64,000 bases of DNA, from NCBI RefSeq assembly GCF_012184425.1, contig NZ_VTOW01000002.1:310001-374000 (forward strand), written 5' to 3'. Every line of letters begins with the position of its first letter. The stretch's first letter is position 1. A program made the translations under genes and the position numbers. Under the pieces are notes generated by a model. That model worked only from the letters and a program-made list of their open reading frames with translations. It was not told the origin of the DNA and did not search any database. Source of the DNA: Candidatus Manganitrophus noduliformans. Lineage in GTDB: Bacteria; Nitrospirota; Nitrospiria; SBBL01; Manganitrophaceae. Shown here one piece after another: positions 21,824 through 29,974 of the stretch.

Positions 21824-23248
21824 TTGCACACGGGAAAAGAACCGATCGATGACCCGCCCGACCGGTCTCCGCAAGAGGGGAAGACAGGGATGCCCCTCCA
21901 TCGCCGGATCATCCTCGAGCAGGGAACGCTTCTGCTCAGCCTTCTGAAGTGGACCGCCCTCGCCGCCTTCGTCGGCGCCCTCGTCGGCGCTTCCACAGCC
22001 CTTTTTCTCACCCTGCTTCAGCGGAGCATCGACTTCGCCGGCGGGTATTCTTATTTTTTTCTCCTCCTTCCGGCCGCCCTCTTCTTAAGCAGCCTGCTGG
22101 TCCAGCGCTTTGCCCCGCAAGCGGAAGGACACGGAACGGAGAAAGTCATCTGGGCCATTCATAAGCAAGAAGGCCGGATCGATCCGCGCGTGGTGCCGAT
22201 CAAGCTCCTGGCGACGATCATCACCATCGCCTCCGGCGGCTCCGCCGGGAAAGAAGGTCCATGTGCCCAAATCGGCGCGGGGCTCGCCTCGGTCTTCTCG
22301 AACCTCATTCGCCTCTCCCCCTATGACCGGAAAAAACTGGTCATCTGCGGGATCGCGGGGGGGTTTGCCGGGGTCTTCGGCACGCCGATCGCCGGGGCCC
22401 TCTTTGCAGTCGAGGTCCTCTTTCTGGGGCAACTTCTTTATGACGTTCTTTATCCCTCCTTCGTGGCGGGGGTCGTGGCGTATCATGTCACCACCCGGCT
22501 GGGGATTACCTACTTTCATCATACGGTCACCTGGGTGCCGGCGCTTGATGAGCTGGTTTTCCTCAAGGTCCTTCTCTCCGGGCTTTTTTTCGGCGCCGTG
22601 GCCCTTCTCTTGGTTCTCACGCTGGAATGGATCGAGCGCTCGTTCAAACAATGGCGGATCTGGAAACCATGGAGAGCGGCCGCAGGAGGGCTCCTCTTGG
22701 TCGCGCTGACGATGGTCGCGGGGAAGGCCTATCTCGGTCTCGGGCTCTCCGGCATGGAACAGGCGGTCCAGGGAGAGGGTCTGCCGCCGGGCGCCTTCCT
22801 TTGGAAGACGTTGACGACGGCGGTGACCCTCGGATCGGGGGGGAGCGGGGGAATTTTATCGCCGGTTTTTTTTATCGGGGCCGCCGCCGGGGACCTGTGG
22901 GGACAGATGATGTCGATGGACCGGGGGACCTTCGCCGCCATCGGGATGGTGGCGGTTCTGGCCGGGGCGACGAATACCCCCATCGCCGCCTCCGTGATGG
23001 CGATCGAGCTCTTCGGCCCCCTCCTCGCCTCGTATGCCGCCGTCGCCTGCGTGACGAGCTTTCTAATCACGGGACATCGGAGCGTCTACCCCAGCCAGAT
23101 CATCGGCGTCGCGAAGAGCGAGTCGATTCAGGTCGATCTGGAATCGGAGATCGGCCAGGTCGTCCAGATCCGGAGAATCGCGCGTCCCCAAAAATTGCTC
23201 TTCTTTCTCTCGGGTCTTTACCATCGTCTTCGGAAAAGCGGGCACTGA
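21824..23248 (+). CDS. ClC-family chloride channel/antiporter
   Basis: 474 residues, integral membrane. The selectivity and gating motifs are GSAGKEGPCAQIG (gating E144), GGFAGVFGTPIAGALFAVEV and GSGGSGGILSPVFFIGAAAG. A gating glutamate argues for a Cl-/H+ antiporter rather than a pure channel, but transport type cannot be read with certainty. There is no C-terminal CBS pair. The TTG start at 21,824 has GGAG five bases before it; an ATG at 21,890 is an alternative that would drop a charged 22-residue leader. It lies 9 bases after treY, so the two are probably co-transcribed, perhaps as an osmotic-stress pair. Confidence 0.92.
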   Translation: MHTGKEPIDDPPDRSPQEGKTGMPLHRRIILEQGTLLLSLLKWTALAAFVGALVGASTALFLTLLQRSIDFAGGYSYFFLLLPAALFLSSLLVQRFAPQAEGHGTEKVIWAIHKQEGRIDPRVVPIKLLATIITIASGGSAGKEGPCAQIGAGLASVFSNLIRLSPYDRKKLVICGIAGGFAGVFGTPIAGALFAVEVLFLGQLLYDVLYPSFVAGVVAYHVTTRLGITYFHHTVTWVPALDELVFLKVLLSGLFFGAVALLLVLTLEWIERSFKQWRIWKPWRAAAGGLLLVALTMVAGKAYLGLGLSGMEQAVQGEGLPPGAFLWKTLTTAVTLGSGGSGGILSPVFFIGAAAGDLWGQMMSMDRGTFAAIGMVAVLAGATNTPIAASVMAIELFGPLLASYAAVACVTSFLITGHRSVYPSQIIGVAKSESIQVDLESEIGQVVQIRRIARPQKLLFFLSGLYHRLRKSGH

Positions 23249-23301
23249 TCCGCGGACGAAATAAGCGGCTTTGTCCCTGATGACGGACAGACGGCGCTTT
23301 C

Positions 23302-23706
23302 ATGAGTCGGAGTATTTGTTTGGCCGGTAGTAAGATCTCGGAAAACGTAAAGCGCTTCATCGCGGCCTATATCGACTCGGTCGAGCTGTTGGAGGTCCTC
23401 CTCCTGCTTCGGAGCCATGCGAACGAATGGAGCGCCGAATCGGTCAGTCAGGAAATTCGGAGCAGCCCGACCTCGGTGACCAAACGCCTCACCGATCTCT
23501 GCGACCGGGGGCTGTTGTCGATGAAAGACTCACGACCCCCGCTTTACTTCTACAAAACGAGAACGGACGAATTGGATGGGGCGGTCCGGGAGTTGGCCGA
23601 AGCCTATCGAGAGCGCCCGACCCGGGTCATTGAACTGATCTTCTCGAAACAAACCGACACATTGCGTGATTTCTCAGATGCCTTTAAATTCAGAAAGGAC
23701 GACTAA
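23302..23706 (+). CDS. Winged-helix regulator-like protein
   Basis: 134 residues. The middle part (VELLEVLLLLRSHANEWSAESVSQEIRSSPTSVTKRLTDLCDRGLLS, about residues 25-71) has the helix-turn-helix and wing pattern of small winged-helix regulators, and the C-terminal third is helical. No sensor domain is visible. It is followed one base later by two small membrane-protein genes on the same strand, so it may control or be controlled with them. The function is inferred from fold pattern only. Confidence 0.65.
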   Translation: MSRSICLAGSKISENVKRFIAAYIDSVELLEVLLLLRSHANEWSAESVSQEIRSSPTSVTKRLTDLCDRGLLSMKDSRPPLYFYKTRTDELDGAVRELAEAYRERPTRVIELIFSKQTDTLRDFSDAFKFRKDD

Positions 23707-23707
23707 G

Positions 23708-23968
23708 ATGGCCGAGACCGTTTACTTTCTCTCCGCAATCACCAGCCTGGCGTGCGCGCTGATGCTTTTCCGGGGGTATCTTCGAAGCCAAACACGGCTT
23801 TTACTCTGGAGCAGCCTTTGCTTTGTCGGATTGACGCTGAATAATTTCCTGCTTTATATCGATTTGGTCATCATCCCCGATTCCGCCGACCTTTCGATAT
23901 GGCGGAGCATCGCCGCGCTGGCAGGGTTGATGCTGCTGATTTACGGTCTGATCTGGGATGTCGCATAA
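23708..23968 (+). CDS. DUF5985-type small membrane protein (first copy)
   Basis: 86 residues with three hydrophobic helices (VYFLSAITSLACALMLFRGYL, LLLWSSLCFVGLTLNNFLLYIDLVI, and SIAALAGLMLLIYGLIWDV). The pattern FRGYLRSQTRLLLWSSLCFVGL-x-NN fits the DUF5985 family as I recall it; its function is unknown. The start directly follows the winged-helix gene stop. A second member begins 11 bases downstream, and pairs of this kind may form a hetero-oligomer. Confidence 0.7.
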   Translation: MAETVYFLSAITSLACALMLFRGYLRSQTRLLLWSSLCFVGLTLNNFLLYIDLVIIPDSADLSIWRSIAALAGLMLLIYGLIWDVA

Positions 23969-23979
23969 AGGGGGATCGG

Positions 23980-24249
23980 ATGCGGATGACTCAATTTTTG
24001 TCGGGCGCCATCATGATGGCTTGCTGGGTGATCGGGCTTTTCTTCCTCCGATTTTGGAAAAAGACGGAAGACCGGCTCTTCTCAATTTTCGCCGTCGCCT
24101 TCTGGATGCTGGCGGTCGAACGGATCGTTCTTTTGATCATGAACAAAGAAAATGAGGTCTACAGCTTTGTCTATATCATCCGCTCCATCGCGTTTCTTCT
24201 CATTTTGTGGGCCATTGTCGACAAGAATCGATCCAAAAATCACCTTTAA
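23980..24249 (+). CDS. DUF5985-type small membrane protein (second copy)
   Basis: 89 residues with three hydrophobic helices. It starts MTQFLSGAIMMACWVIGLFFLRFWKKTEDRLFSIF, a pattern shared with the gene before it (a hydrophobic helix, then F-x-R, a charged hinge, then L/F-rich helix). Family DUF5985, function unknown. The ATG at 23,980 is preceded by AAAGGGGGAT, a usable ribosome site. The short basic tail (DKNRSKNHL) should face the cytoplasm. Confidence 0.7.
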   Translation: MRMTQFLSGAIMMACWVIGLFFLRFWKKTEDRLFSIFAVAFWMLAVERIVLLIMNKENEVYSFVYIIRSIAFLLILWAIVDKNRSKNHL

Positions 24250-24305
24250 ATACCACCCTTACCGGTTGATAGAAGCATCCATAAAATACATTCTATTTTT
24301 AATCG

Positions 24306-24788
24306 ATGGGAAAGAAAACGGTTTCAAAGAAAACGGCGATTGCGGAGATCGTCCAATCCTTCCGCAAAATCTTCAAAGCGATCCATCGCTATTCGGAGGA
24401 GGTTTTAAAAGCGTTCGGCGTGACCGGCCCGCAGCTCTGGCTGCTGAAAACACTCCGGGATGAAGGGGGCACGTCGGTCGGCGAGCTGAGTCAGAAGATG
24501 TATCTCCACATTTCCACGGTGTCGGGAATCATCGATCGTCTGGAAAAGAAAGGATCCGTCGCCCGAAAACGGGAAGCGCCGGATCGCCGGGTGGTGACGG
24601 TCCATTTGACCCCTGCCGGAAAACGGATCGTCGACAAAGCGCCCGAGCCCTTCCAGGGGAAGCTCCTCTACAGCCTTGAGAATCTTTCCAAGGAAGAAGT
24701 TTCGGAGATGCATCAAGCGCTTCAGAAGATCGTCCATTTGATGGAACTCGAACAGATAGAGGCCACGTTCTTCTTCGGCGAGGAGTAA
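24306..24788 (+). CDS. MarR-family transcriptional regulator
   Basis: 160 residues. The winged-helix core is clear: VTGPQLWLLKTLRDEGGTSVGELSQKMYLHISTVSGIIDRLEKKGSVARKREAPDRRVVTVHLTPAGKRIVD (about residues 38-110), including the conserved D-R-R of the wing. MarR proteins bind palindromes as dimers and often respond to phenolic or oxidative signals. No divergent efflux gene is next to it, so the target is unknown. It may belong with the DUF5985 genes upstream. Confidence 0.9.
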   Translation: MGKKTVSKKTAIAEIVQSFRKIFKAIHRYSEEVLKAFGVTGPQLWLLKTLRDEGGTSVGELSQKMYLHISTVSGIIDRLEKKGSVARKREAPDRRVVTVHLTPAGKRIVDKAPEPFQGKLLYSLENLSKEEVSEMHQALQKIVHLMELEQIEATFFFGEE

Positions 24789-25011
24789 ACCGAGCCTTGC
24801 CAGATTTCAGTTCAGGCCCGGCGTATCCCGGCTAAATCGGATCACCCGCCGTTCTCTCCAGAAGCGACTTCCCTGAACATCACGCGATAGCCCCCCCTCA
24901 ACAGGGTCTTCCGCCTGCGCCTTGTTCGGATTCTCTTCCCCATGCCATAATAAAATGAACTTCCGGTTCTCCTTTATTACGGGCGGAGCACCGGGGCTTG
25001 AGGCTCGGCTC

Positions 25012-25578
25012 ATGGATCTGCAACGAATTTTCTTCGACAACTGGGCGGGGGTCGTCCGCACCCTGATCATCGGCATCTTCGCCTATGCGGCCCTCGTTCT
25101 TCTGCTCCGGATCTCCGGAAAGCGGACTTTATCGAAGATGAATGCCTTCGATCTGGTGGTGACCGTCGCTCTCGGATCGACCCTGGCGACGATTCTCCTC
25201 TCGAAGAATGTCGCCCTCGTTGAAGGAATTCTCGCCTTCGTCCTTCTCATCGGCTTACAGTATCTCGTCGCTTGGGCTTCGGTTCACTCTCCGTTTGTCC
25301 GGCGGATCGTGAAGAGCGAGCCGGCGCTGCTGTTTTACCGGGGGGAGTTTCTCGGGGAAGCGATGCGCCGGGAACGGGTGACCGAAGGGGAAGTGCGCGC
25401 GGCGATCCGAGCGGAAGGATTCGCGAATCTTTCGGAGATCGAAGCGGTCGTGCTGGAGACCGACGGCACCTTCAGCGTCGTTCAAAGAGCGGCGCGCGGC
25501 GAAGCATCGAGTCTTTCGAACGTCTCCCGGCCCCCGGAGAGCCTGTCCGACCGATACAGGCGGGCGGGGAATGAATAA
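25012..25578 (+). CDS. DUF421/YetF-family membrane protein
   Basis: 188 residues from the ATG at 25,012. Three N-terminal helices and the family core LLLRISGKRTLSKMNAFDLVVTVALGSTLATILLS (about residues 25-60) are followed by a cytoplasmic C-terminal domain with RAAIRAEGFANLSEIEAVVLETDGTFSVV (about 128-156), typical of YetF-like proteins. The physiological role of the family is poorly known. An earlier in-frame ATG at 24,922 would add 30 residues unlike the family, so I did not use it. Confidence 0.88.
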   Translation: MDLQRIFFDNWAGVVRTLIIGIFAYAALVLLLRISGKRTLSKMNAFDLVVTVALGSTLATILLSKNVALVEGILAFVLLIGLQYLVAWASVHSPFVRRIVKSEPALLFYRGEFLGEAMRRERVTEGEVRAAIRAEGFANLSEIEAVVLETDGTFSVVQRAARGEASSLSNVSRPPESLSDRYRRAGNE

Positions 25579-25593
25579 ACGAAACAGCCGTCA

Positions 25594-25620
25594 GTAGGGC
25601 GTACTGCAATATGCCCCTAC
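25594..25620 (+). repeat. Short palindromic repeat
   Basis: GTAGGGCGTA and TATGCCCCTAC form an imperfect hairpin around CTGCAA. It lies between the DUF421 and MscS genes. This looks like a copy of a REP-type element whose consensus would be a longer perfect GTAGGGGC...GCCCCTAC palindrome. A related remnant is at 5,307-5,336. Confidence 0.5.
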
Positions 25621-25638
25621 AAGTCAGAGGAGGTTCTT

Positions 25639-26658
25639 TTGGAAAATTTTATCAGATTGGTGGGACCGAACCGGGCGGTCGAAATTTTTGGCGTGAAACT
25701 CGTCGGCGTCAATGCGGAAAACGCCAAGAAGCTTCTCTTCTCGCTCCTCTTCATCGCCCTGATCGTTCTGGTGGTTCGAAGCCTTACAAAGCTTGCCCGC
25801 TGGTGGCTGCATGGGCGGGGCAAAGAGCAGGTTGAGTTTTGGGCGCGGCAAGGAATCCGCCTCGCCGCGGCGGTGATCCTGATTCTGGGGCTCGCCTCGA
25901 TTTGGTTCGACGATCCGGGCCGGCTCGCCACCGCCCTGGGGTTGATTACCGCGGCGCTTGCCTTCGCGCTGCAGAAGGTCGTCACCGCCATTGCCGGCTA
26001 CTTCGTCATCCTGCGGGGGAAGGTCTTCAATGTCGGCGACCGGATCCGGATGGGAGGGGTCCGCGGAGACGTGCTGGGGCTGACCTTTACCCAGACGACG
26101 ATCATGGAGATGGGCCAGCCGCCGCCGGTGCAGGGGGACGAGCCGGCGATGTGGGTCCAGAGCCGGCAGTATACGGGGCGGGTCGTCACCGTCAGCAACG
26201 CCAAGATCTTTGAAGAGCCGGTCTTCAACTACACCCGCGAATTCCCTTTTCTTTGGGAGGAGATGGTCGTGCCGATCACCTACGACGCCGACCGGGCCCG
26301 CGCCGAGCGGATCTTGCTCGACGCGGCGGAGCGCCACACCGTTTCGATCGGCGAGATGGGACGGGAGGCGCTGGAGGAGATGAAGCGGCGCTACTTCATG
26401 AAGTCGGCCGACATGCGGCCGAAGGTCTATTTTCGCTTGACCGACAACTGGCTGGAGCTGACGGTCCGGTTCATCGCCAGGGATTACGGCGTCCGGGAAT
26501 TAAAGGATGCGATGAGCCGCGATATCCTCAAAGCGTTCGATGAGGCCCGAATCGGCGTCGCCTCCGCGACCTTCGAGATCGTCGGCCTGCCGCCGCTTCG
26601 CATTCAGCAGCTTCCCAGTCGCGCGGAGGAGACGCCGGGGAAGAAAGAGGCGGCCTGA
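25639..26658 (+). CDS. MscS-family mechanosensitive ion channel
   Basis: 339 residues starting at a TTG with AGAGGAGG five bases before it. There are two or three N-terminal helices, then the pore-lining helix and beta domain signature TALGLITAALAFALQKVVTAIAGYFVILRGKVFNVGDRIRMGGVRGDVLGL (about residues 94-144). These channels open under membrane tension and release solutes on osmotic downshock, and they act in the inner membrane. An insert (MEMGQPPPVQGDEPAMWVQSRQYTG) lengthens the usual beta domain. The Ala/Gly packing of the pore helix appears normal. Confidence 0.93.
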   Translation: MENFIRLVGPNRAVEIFGVKLVGVNAENAKKLLFSLLFIALIVLVVRSLTKLARWWLHGRGKEQVEFWARQGIRLAAAVILILGLASIWFDDPGRLATALGLITAALAFALQKVVTAIAGYFVILRGKVFNVGDRIRMGGVRGDVLGLTFTQTTIMEMGQPPPVQGDEPAMWVQSRQYTGRVVTVSNAKIFEEPVFNYTREFPFLWEEMVVPITYDADRARAERILLDAAERHTVSIGEMGREALEEMKRRYFMKSADMRPKVYFRLTDNWLELTVRFIARDYGVRELKDAMSRDILKAFDEARIGVASATFEIVGLPPLRIQQLPSRAEETPGKKEAA

Positions 26659-26662
26659 GCGC

Positions 26663-29026
26663 TCACCCGAAGAGCTCGGGCCGGGCCGGAAAGGTCAGCG
26701 CCCGGCTCAAGACCCCCAGCGTCGGCTCCCGGATCGTCTTCAACGGCCGGAAATCGACGTATGGGTTGATGAACGCCCCCTTCACGTCGAAGTAGGCGGC
26801 GATGAACATCCGGTCTTCTCCGAGGAGGATCGGCCCCGCCAGGGGAATCTCTTCCAGGACTTCGTCGACGACCCTGAAGACCTGCACCCCCATGATCAAA
26901 TCGAATCGCCGCTCGGGAAGGAGGATTTCGCCGTCGGCGATGATCCGGACATCCTCTCCGTAGAGGATCGCATCGTTCAGCGAGACTTTTCCTTCATCGA
27001 TATCGAGCGTCCCGGAGATGGCGTCATACTCGATCCCTTCCACGTTCACTTCCGGCAGAGTGAACAGGTTCATCAGCGAAAAGATCCGGGCCAGGGTCTC
27101 GAACCGATAGATCGTCCCATTGTCGAGATAGACCGCCAGCGACCCCCGGAGGTTTTCCTTGAACTCCTGATAGTTCTTCCCCTCGGTGTTGAGCCCGCCG
27201 GCGACCAGCGCTTTTCCCGACATGACCGGGGTCTCGGCGCCGCCGCCGAAGTCTTTCAAAAACTCGAAGATCTTGATCTCCGACAGCCGCGGCGTCAGCG
27301 CCAGCGCGTAGGAGCCGTCGGGGCGAAAATAAACCTGCGCGAAGTCGGCCTTTGCGATTCCGTCTTCAAAAAACGCCTCCGTCTCGCGAAGCCGCAAGAC
27401 CCGGTCTTGATAGATCAGCGCGCTCTCCACGGCGTAGAAATCATAATCTTTGACAACCAGATGCGCGATTTCAATCAGGCCGACCGCGTATCCCCGCTCC
27501 TCTACGGGATCGCGGGACGGCTCTTTTTCCTTCGCGGGGGCCGGCTCGGAAGGGGGCCCCTTCTTTTGGTCTCTTTCACTTTTTGAGATCCGGATCTGAT
27601 CCCAAACCAGCGTGTCGGCGCGCAGATGAAACTCGATCCCTTCCTCATAGAGATTCGGCATCCGCGCCGTGGCGGAAAGGTCGGCTTCGCCCCATTCCCC
27701 CTTCAGCGACTCGACCACCAGGCGCTTTCCCTCCACCCGGGCCTCCCCGTGGATTTCGCGGATCGGCCGGAACGACGCGGTCGGGGTCAGCCTCCCGTTT
27801 CGAAGCGCAAGGCGCCCCTCGAAGGTCGTTTGAGGGAGAGACTCCAGCGGGATCTTGATTACGAGGGCGGTCTCGATCCTCCCCTTCGCCTCCAGCTTCT
27901 TCAGCCGACGGTTCCCGAACCGCTCCGCCATCACCCGGGCGACGTCCGAGACGGCGACCTCGCCGAACGTTTCCAAATGGATTTTGGGATGAGAGAGCGG
28001 ATCGAGCAGGACCCCTTCGGTCCGGGGGAGACGGGAGTCGAGCAGTCGGGTATCGATCAGCTTAAAATGCCCCTTTTGATCGTGATAGCGCCAATCGGCC
28101 TGCGCGATGTTGATCGGGGGAAGATCGGGCGGGTTGACGGTCACCCCGCGCGATTCCCCCTTCAGACGAACCTGAGCGGAACGGAGCAGATCGCGGGGTT
28201 GGAGGAGATTCCCGCCGGTCGCATCGATCATGATCCGGCTTTTCTCGGCCGAGAAGGGGGGAATCCGGTCGGAAGGAAGATACGGCCGGATGAGGGCCGA
28301 ATCAAACCGGGTCAGGGTCGCCGTCAGATGCGCGTTCTCCGGGGGAAAGCCGGCCCCTTCCCCCGCTCCGCCGACGGTCCCGTCGATCTGAAGGGAGGCG
28401 ACCTCTCCCCGGCGCGCCCCCCGCCAAACGGCGGGCGCCGTCGCGTGCAGCGCGATCTTCCCGTTCGGCCGGGGACGGCGAAGCGTCGCGTCGATTCCCG
28501 TCGCGGTCCATGCCACCGGCGCTCCCGGCAGCGCGCGGTCGGTAAAGAGGAGGGTTCCGTTCCGGACGGAGACGACCCCCGATCCGAGCCGGACCTGCCA
28601 CTCCCCTTTTTTCCGCTTCTCCCGCGGGAGGAGATCCCCGATGTTCCACTCCCCTTCCCGCGTGCGGCGCAGACGGACGGTCGGCTCGATCAGCCGGACC
28701 TCCTCGAGATTGATCTGCTTCTGAAAAAGAGGGAGCGGCTCGAAGCCGATCTGCACCCGCTTCGCCTTCGCCGCCGGCGCTTCCCCCTTCTTCGCTTCGA
28801 TCGTCACATCCCGCAGGTGGAGCGTCGCCCCGTTGCCGAAGGAGAGGCGCGCCCCGTCGATCGAAAGGGTCCGCCCGGTCGCTTGCCGAAAGCGCTCCTT
28901 CATGGAAGGGATCAGCCATTGATTCAGGAGGAGCTGCGGCAGCACAAAAAAGACAATCGCGAGCGCCCCCAAAATGAGCAGGGCCCACAGCAGCGCTTTT
29001 TTCTTACCCTTGAACGACGATCTCAT
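26663..29026 (-). CDS. AsmA-family (DUF748-like) envelope protein
   Basis: 787 residues. One N-terminal membrane anchor (ALLWALLILGALAIVFFVLPQLLLNQW, about residues 12-38) leads into a long beta-rich periplasmic part. The region just after the anchor (RFRQATGRTLSIDGARLSFGNGATLHLRDVTIE) is the typical AsmA opening. The C-terminal segment (about 600-770) resembles the AsmA-like C domain, with LRGSLAVYLDNGTIYRFETLARIFSLMNL. AsmA-like proteins bridge the envelope and are linked to lipid transfer to the outer membrane. Its start overlaps the end of the BON-domain gene by 23 bases. Confidence 0.85.
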   Translation of the reverse strand: MRSSFKGKKKALLWALLILGALAIVFFVLPQLLLNQWLIPSMKERFRQATGRTLSIDGARLSFGNGATLHLRDVTIEAKKGEAPAAKAKRVQIGFEPLPLFQKQINLEEVRLIEPTVRLRRTREGEWNIGDLLPREKRKKGEWQVRLGSGVVSVRNGTLLFTDRALPGAPVAWTATGIDATLRRPRPNGKIALHATAPAVWRGARRGEVASLQIDGTVGGAGEGAGFPPENAHLTATLTRFDSALIRPYLPSDRIPPFSAEKSRIMIDATGGNLLQPRDLLRSAQVRLKGESRGVTVNPPDLPPINIAQADWRYHDQKGHFKLIDTRLLDSRLPRTEGVLLDPLSHPKIHLETFGEVAVSDVARVMAERFGNRRLKKLEAKGRIETALVIKIPLESLPQTTFEGRLALRNGRLTPTASFRPIREIHGEARVEGKRLVVESLKGEWGEADLSATARMPNLYEEGIEFHLRADTLVWDQIRISKSERDQKKGPPSEPAPAKEKEPSRDPVEERGYAVGLIEIAHLVVKDYDFYAVESALIYQDRVLRLRETEAFFEDGIAKADFAQVYFRPDGSYALALTPRLSEIKIFEFLKDFGGGAETPVMSGKALVAGGLNTEGKNYQEFKENLRGSLAVYLDNGTIYRFETLARIFSLMNLFTLPEVNVEGIEYDAISGTLDIDEGKVSLNDAILYGEDVRIIADGEILLPERRFDLIMGVQVFRVVDEVLEEIPLAGPILLGEDRMFIAAYFDVKGAFINPYVDFRPLKTIREPTLGVLSRALTFPARPELFG

Positions 29027-29291
29027 TCTCGATCGGGAGATCCCCTCCCGCCCGGACGGCGACCTCGGCCGCCTTTTCCTTCTGCGCCTCCCGCGCGACC
29101 TTCCCCTTCAGGACGACCTTCCCCTCCTCGACCTCCACTCTGATCGCCTCTTTATCGAGCATCGGCTCCGCAACGATGTAGGCGCGGATCTTCGTCTCCA
29201 ACGCCGCCTCACGCGCCACTTCAAATGCGGGCCGCGGCGTCGAAGCCCGCAGACACCCTGTCTGGAGGAGCAGGAGTGAAAGGAAAAACAA
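29004..29291 (-). CDS. BON-domain lipoprotein
   Basis: About 95 residues from a TTG at 29,291; the frame is open further but has no ATG. The N-terminal hydrophobic stretch ends in LLLQTGC, an acceptable lipobox although Gln at -3 is uncommon. The remainder is one BON domain: KIRAYIVAEPMLDKEAIRVEVEEGKVVLKGKVAREAQKEKAAEVAVRAGG. BON domains bind phospholipid or other envelope parts and occur in osmotic-shock proteins. It sits between the Lmo0937-type gene and the AsmA gene on the same strand, so these three probably form an operon. The start is uncertain. Confidence 0.75.
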   Translation of the reverse strand: MFFLSLLLLQTGCLRASTPRPAFEVAREAALETKIRAYIVAEPMLDKEAIRVEVEEGKVVLKGKVAREAQKEKAAEVAVRAGGDLPIENEIVVQG

Positions 29292-29323
29292 GAGCGAGAT
29301 CGAGGAACCGTTGAGGATCTCCC

Positions 29324-29482
29324 TTATGGAGGCGGACCGGTGGTGCTCTTTTTTTCCATTAACAATTGAACGAGGAGTAAAACGGCCGCCACGACCAGGA
29401 GGAAATGGATGATCCCCCCGGCGAAGTTGAACGTGAGGCCCAGCGCCCAGAGGGCGAGCAGAATCAGTATCGGCCAAAGCAT
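29324..29482 (-). CDS. Lmo0937-family small membrane protein
   Basis: A 52-residue frame, MLWPILILLALWALGLTFNF and onward, ending GPPP. It has two closely spaced hydrophobic helices split by a Gly-Gly turn (FAGGIIHFLLVVAAVLLLVQLL), the pattern of the Lmo0937 (DUF5670) small membrane proteins found near stress and envelope genes. It begins at ATG 29,482 with GGAGAC just upstream. It is the first gene of the apparent Lmo0937-BON-AsmA run. Its function is unknown. Confidence 0.8.
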   Translation of the reverse strand: MLWPILILLALWALGLTFNFAGGIIHFLLVVAAVLLLVQLLMEKKSTTGPPP

Positions 29483-29974
29483 CGGTCTCCTTCCGTCATT
29501 CTCTAGGTCAACGGATCGGTCGTATAATCAAACGTCCGACCCCCACTTTTAGTGTAAAAGCATTGCGATCCCCGGGGTCAACTCGATCAAATGGGCATTA
29601 TCTCAGTTGCTTATGCTTCGCCGATCCCCATCACGGACCTGTCATCGGGGAAAATTCTTTCCCATCCTCATCATGCTTGCGGTTCACTCCATCAGAGGAA
29701 GAAGCCGCCTCCCTCGACCGGGGGTGCTGTCTATTGGATGACCTCGGCATACTCCTTCTTAACGAATTGTGCCGGCAACAGCAGGTTGTCTACACTAATC
29801 TTAAAAGACTCCTATTAAGAATAGTTCAAGAGGAGCGGTCATCAGCGACAAGCCGCTTTCGTCATTGTTGCAAAGCCGATCACTCCGGAACCGCAAGAGG
29901 GTCAAAAGAGTGGCCGCGCGGTGGAACAGAGTAAATTATTTTGCCGACAAGCGAATAATTAATGTTGAGGAGGC
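29483..29974. other. Intergenic stretch without a supported gene
   Basis: About 490 bases between divergent genes. A frame at 29,563-29,934 on the plus strand is Cys/Arg/Ser-rich with no recognisable domain and no good ribosome site, so I do not call it. The right end (TAATTAATGTTGAGGAGGC) holds the ribosome site of the acidic repeat gene. I see no convincing hairpin or promoter. Confidence 0.5.

Noticed and set aside
29563-29934. Plus-strand frame of 123 codons in the intergenic stretch
   Set aside because: Cys/Ser/Arg-rich with no domain and no ribosome site; more likely chance.
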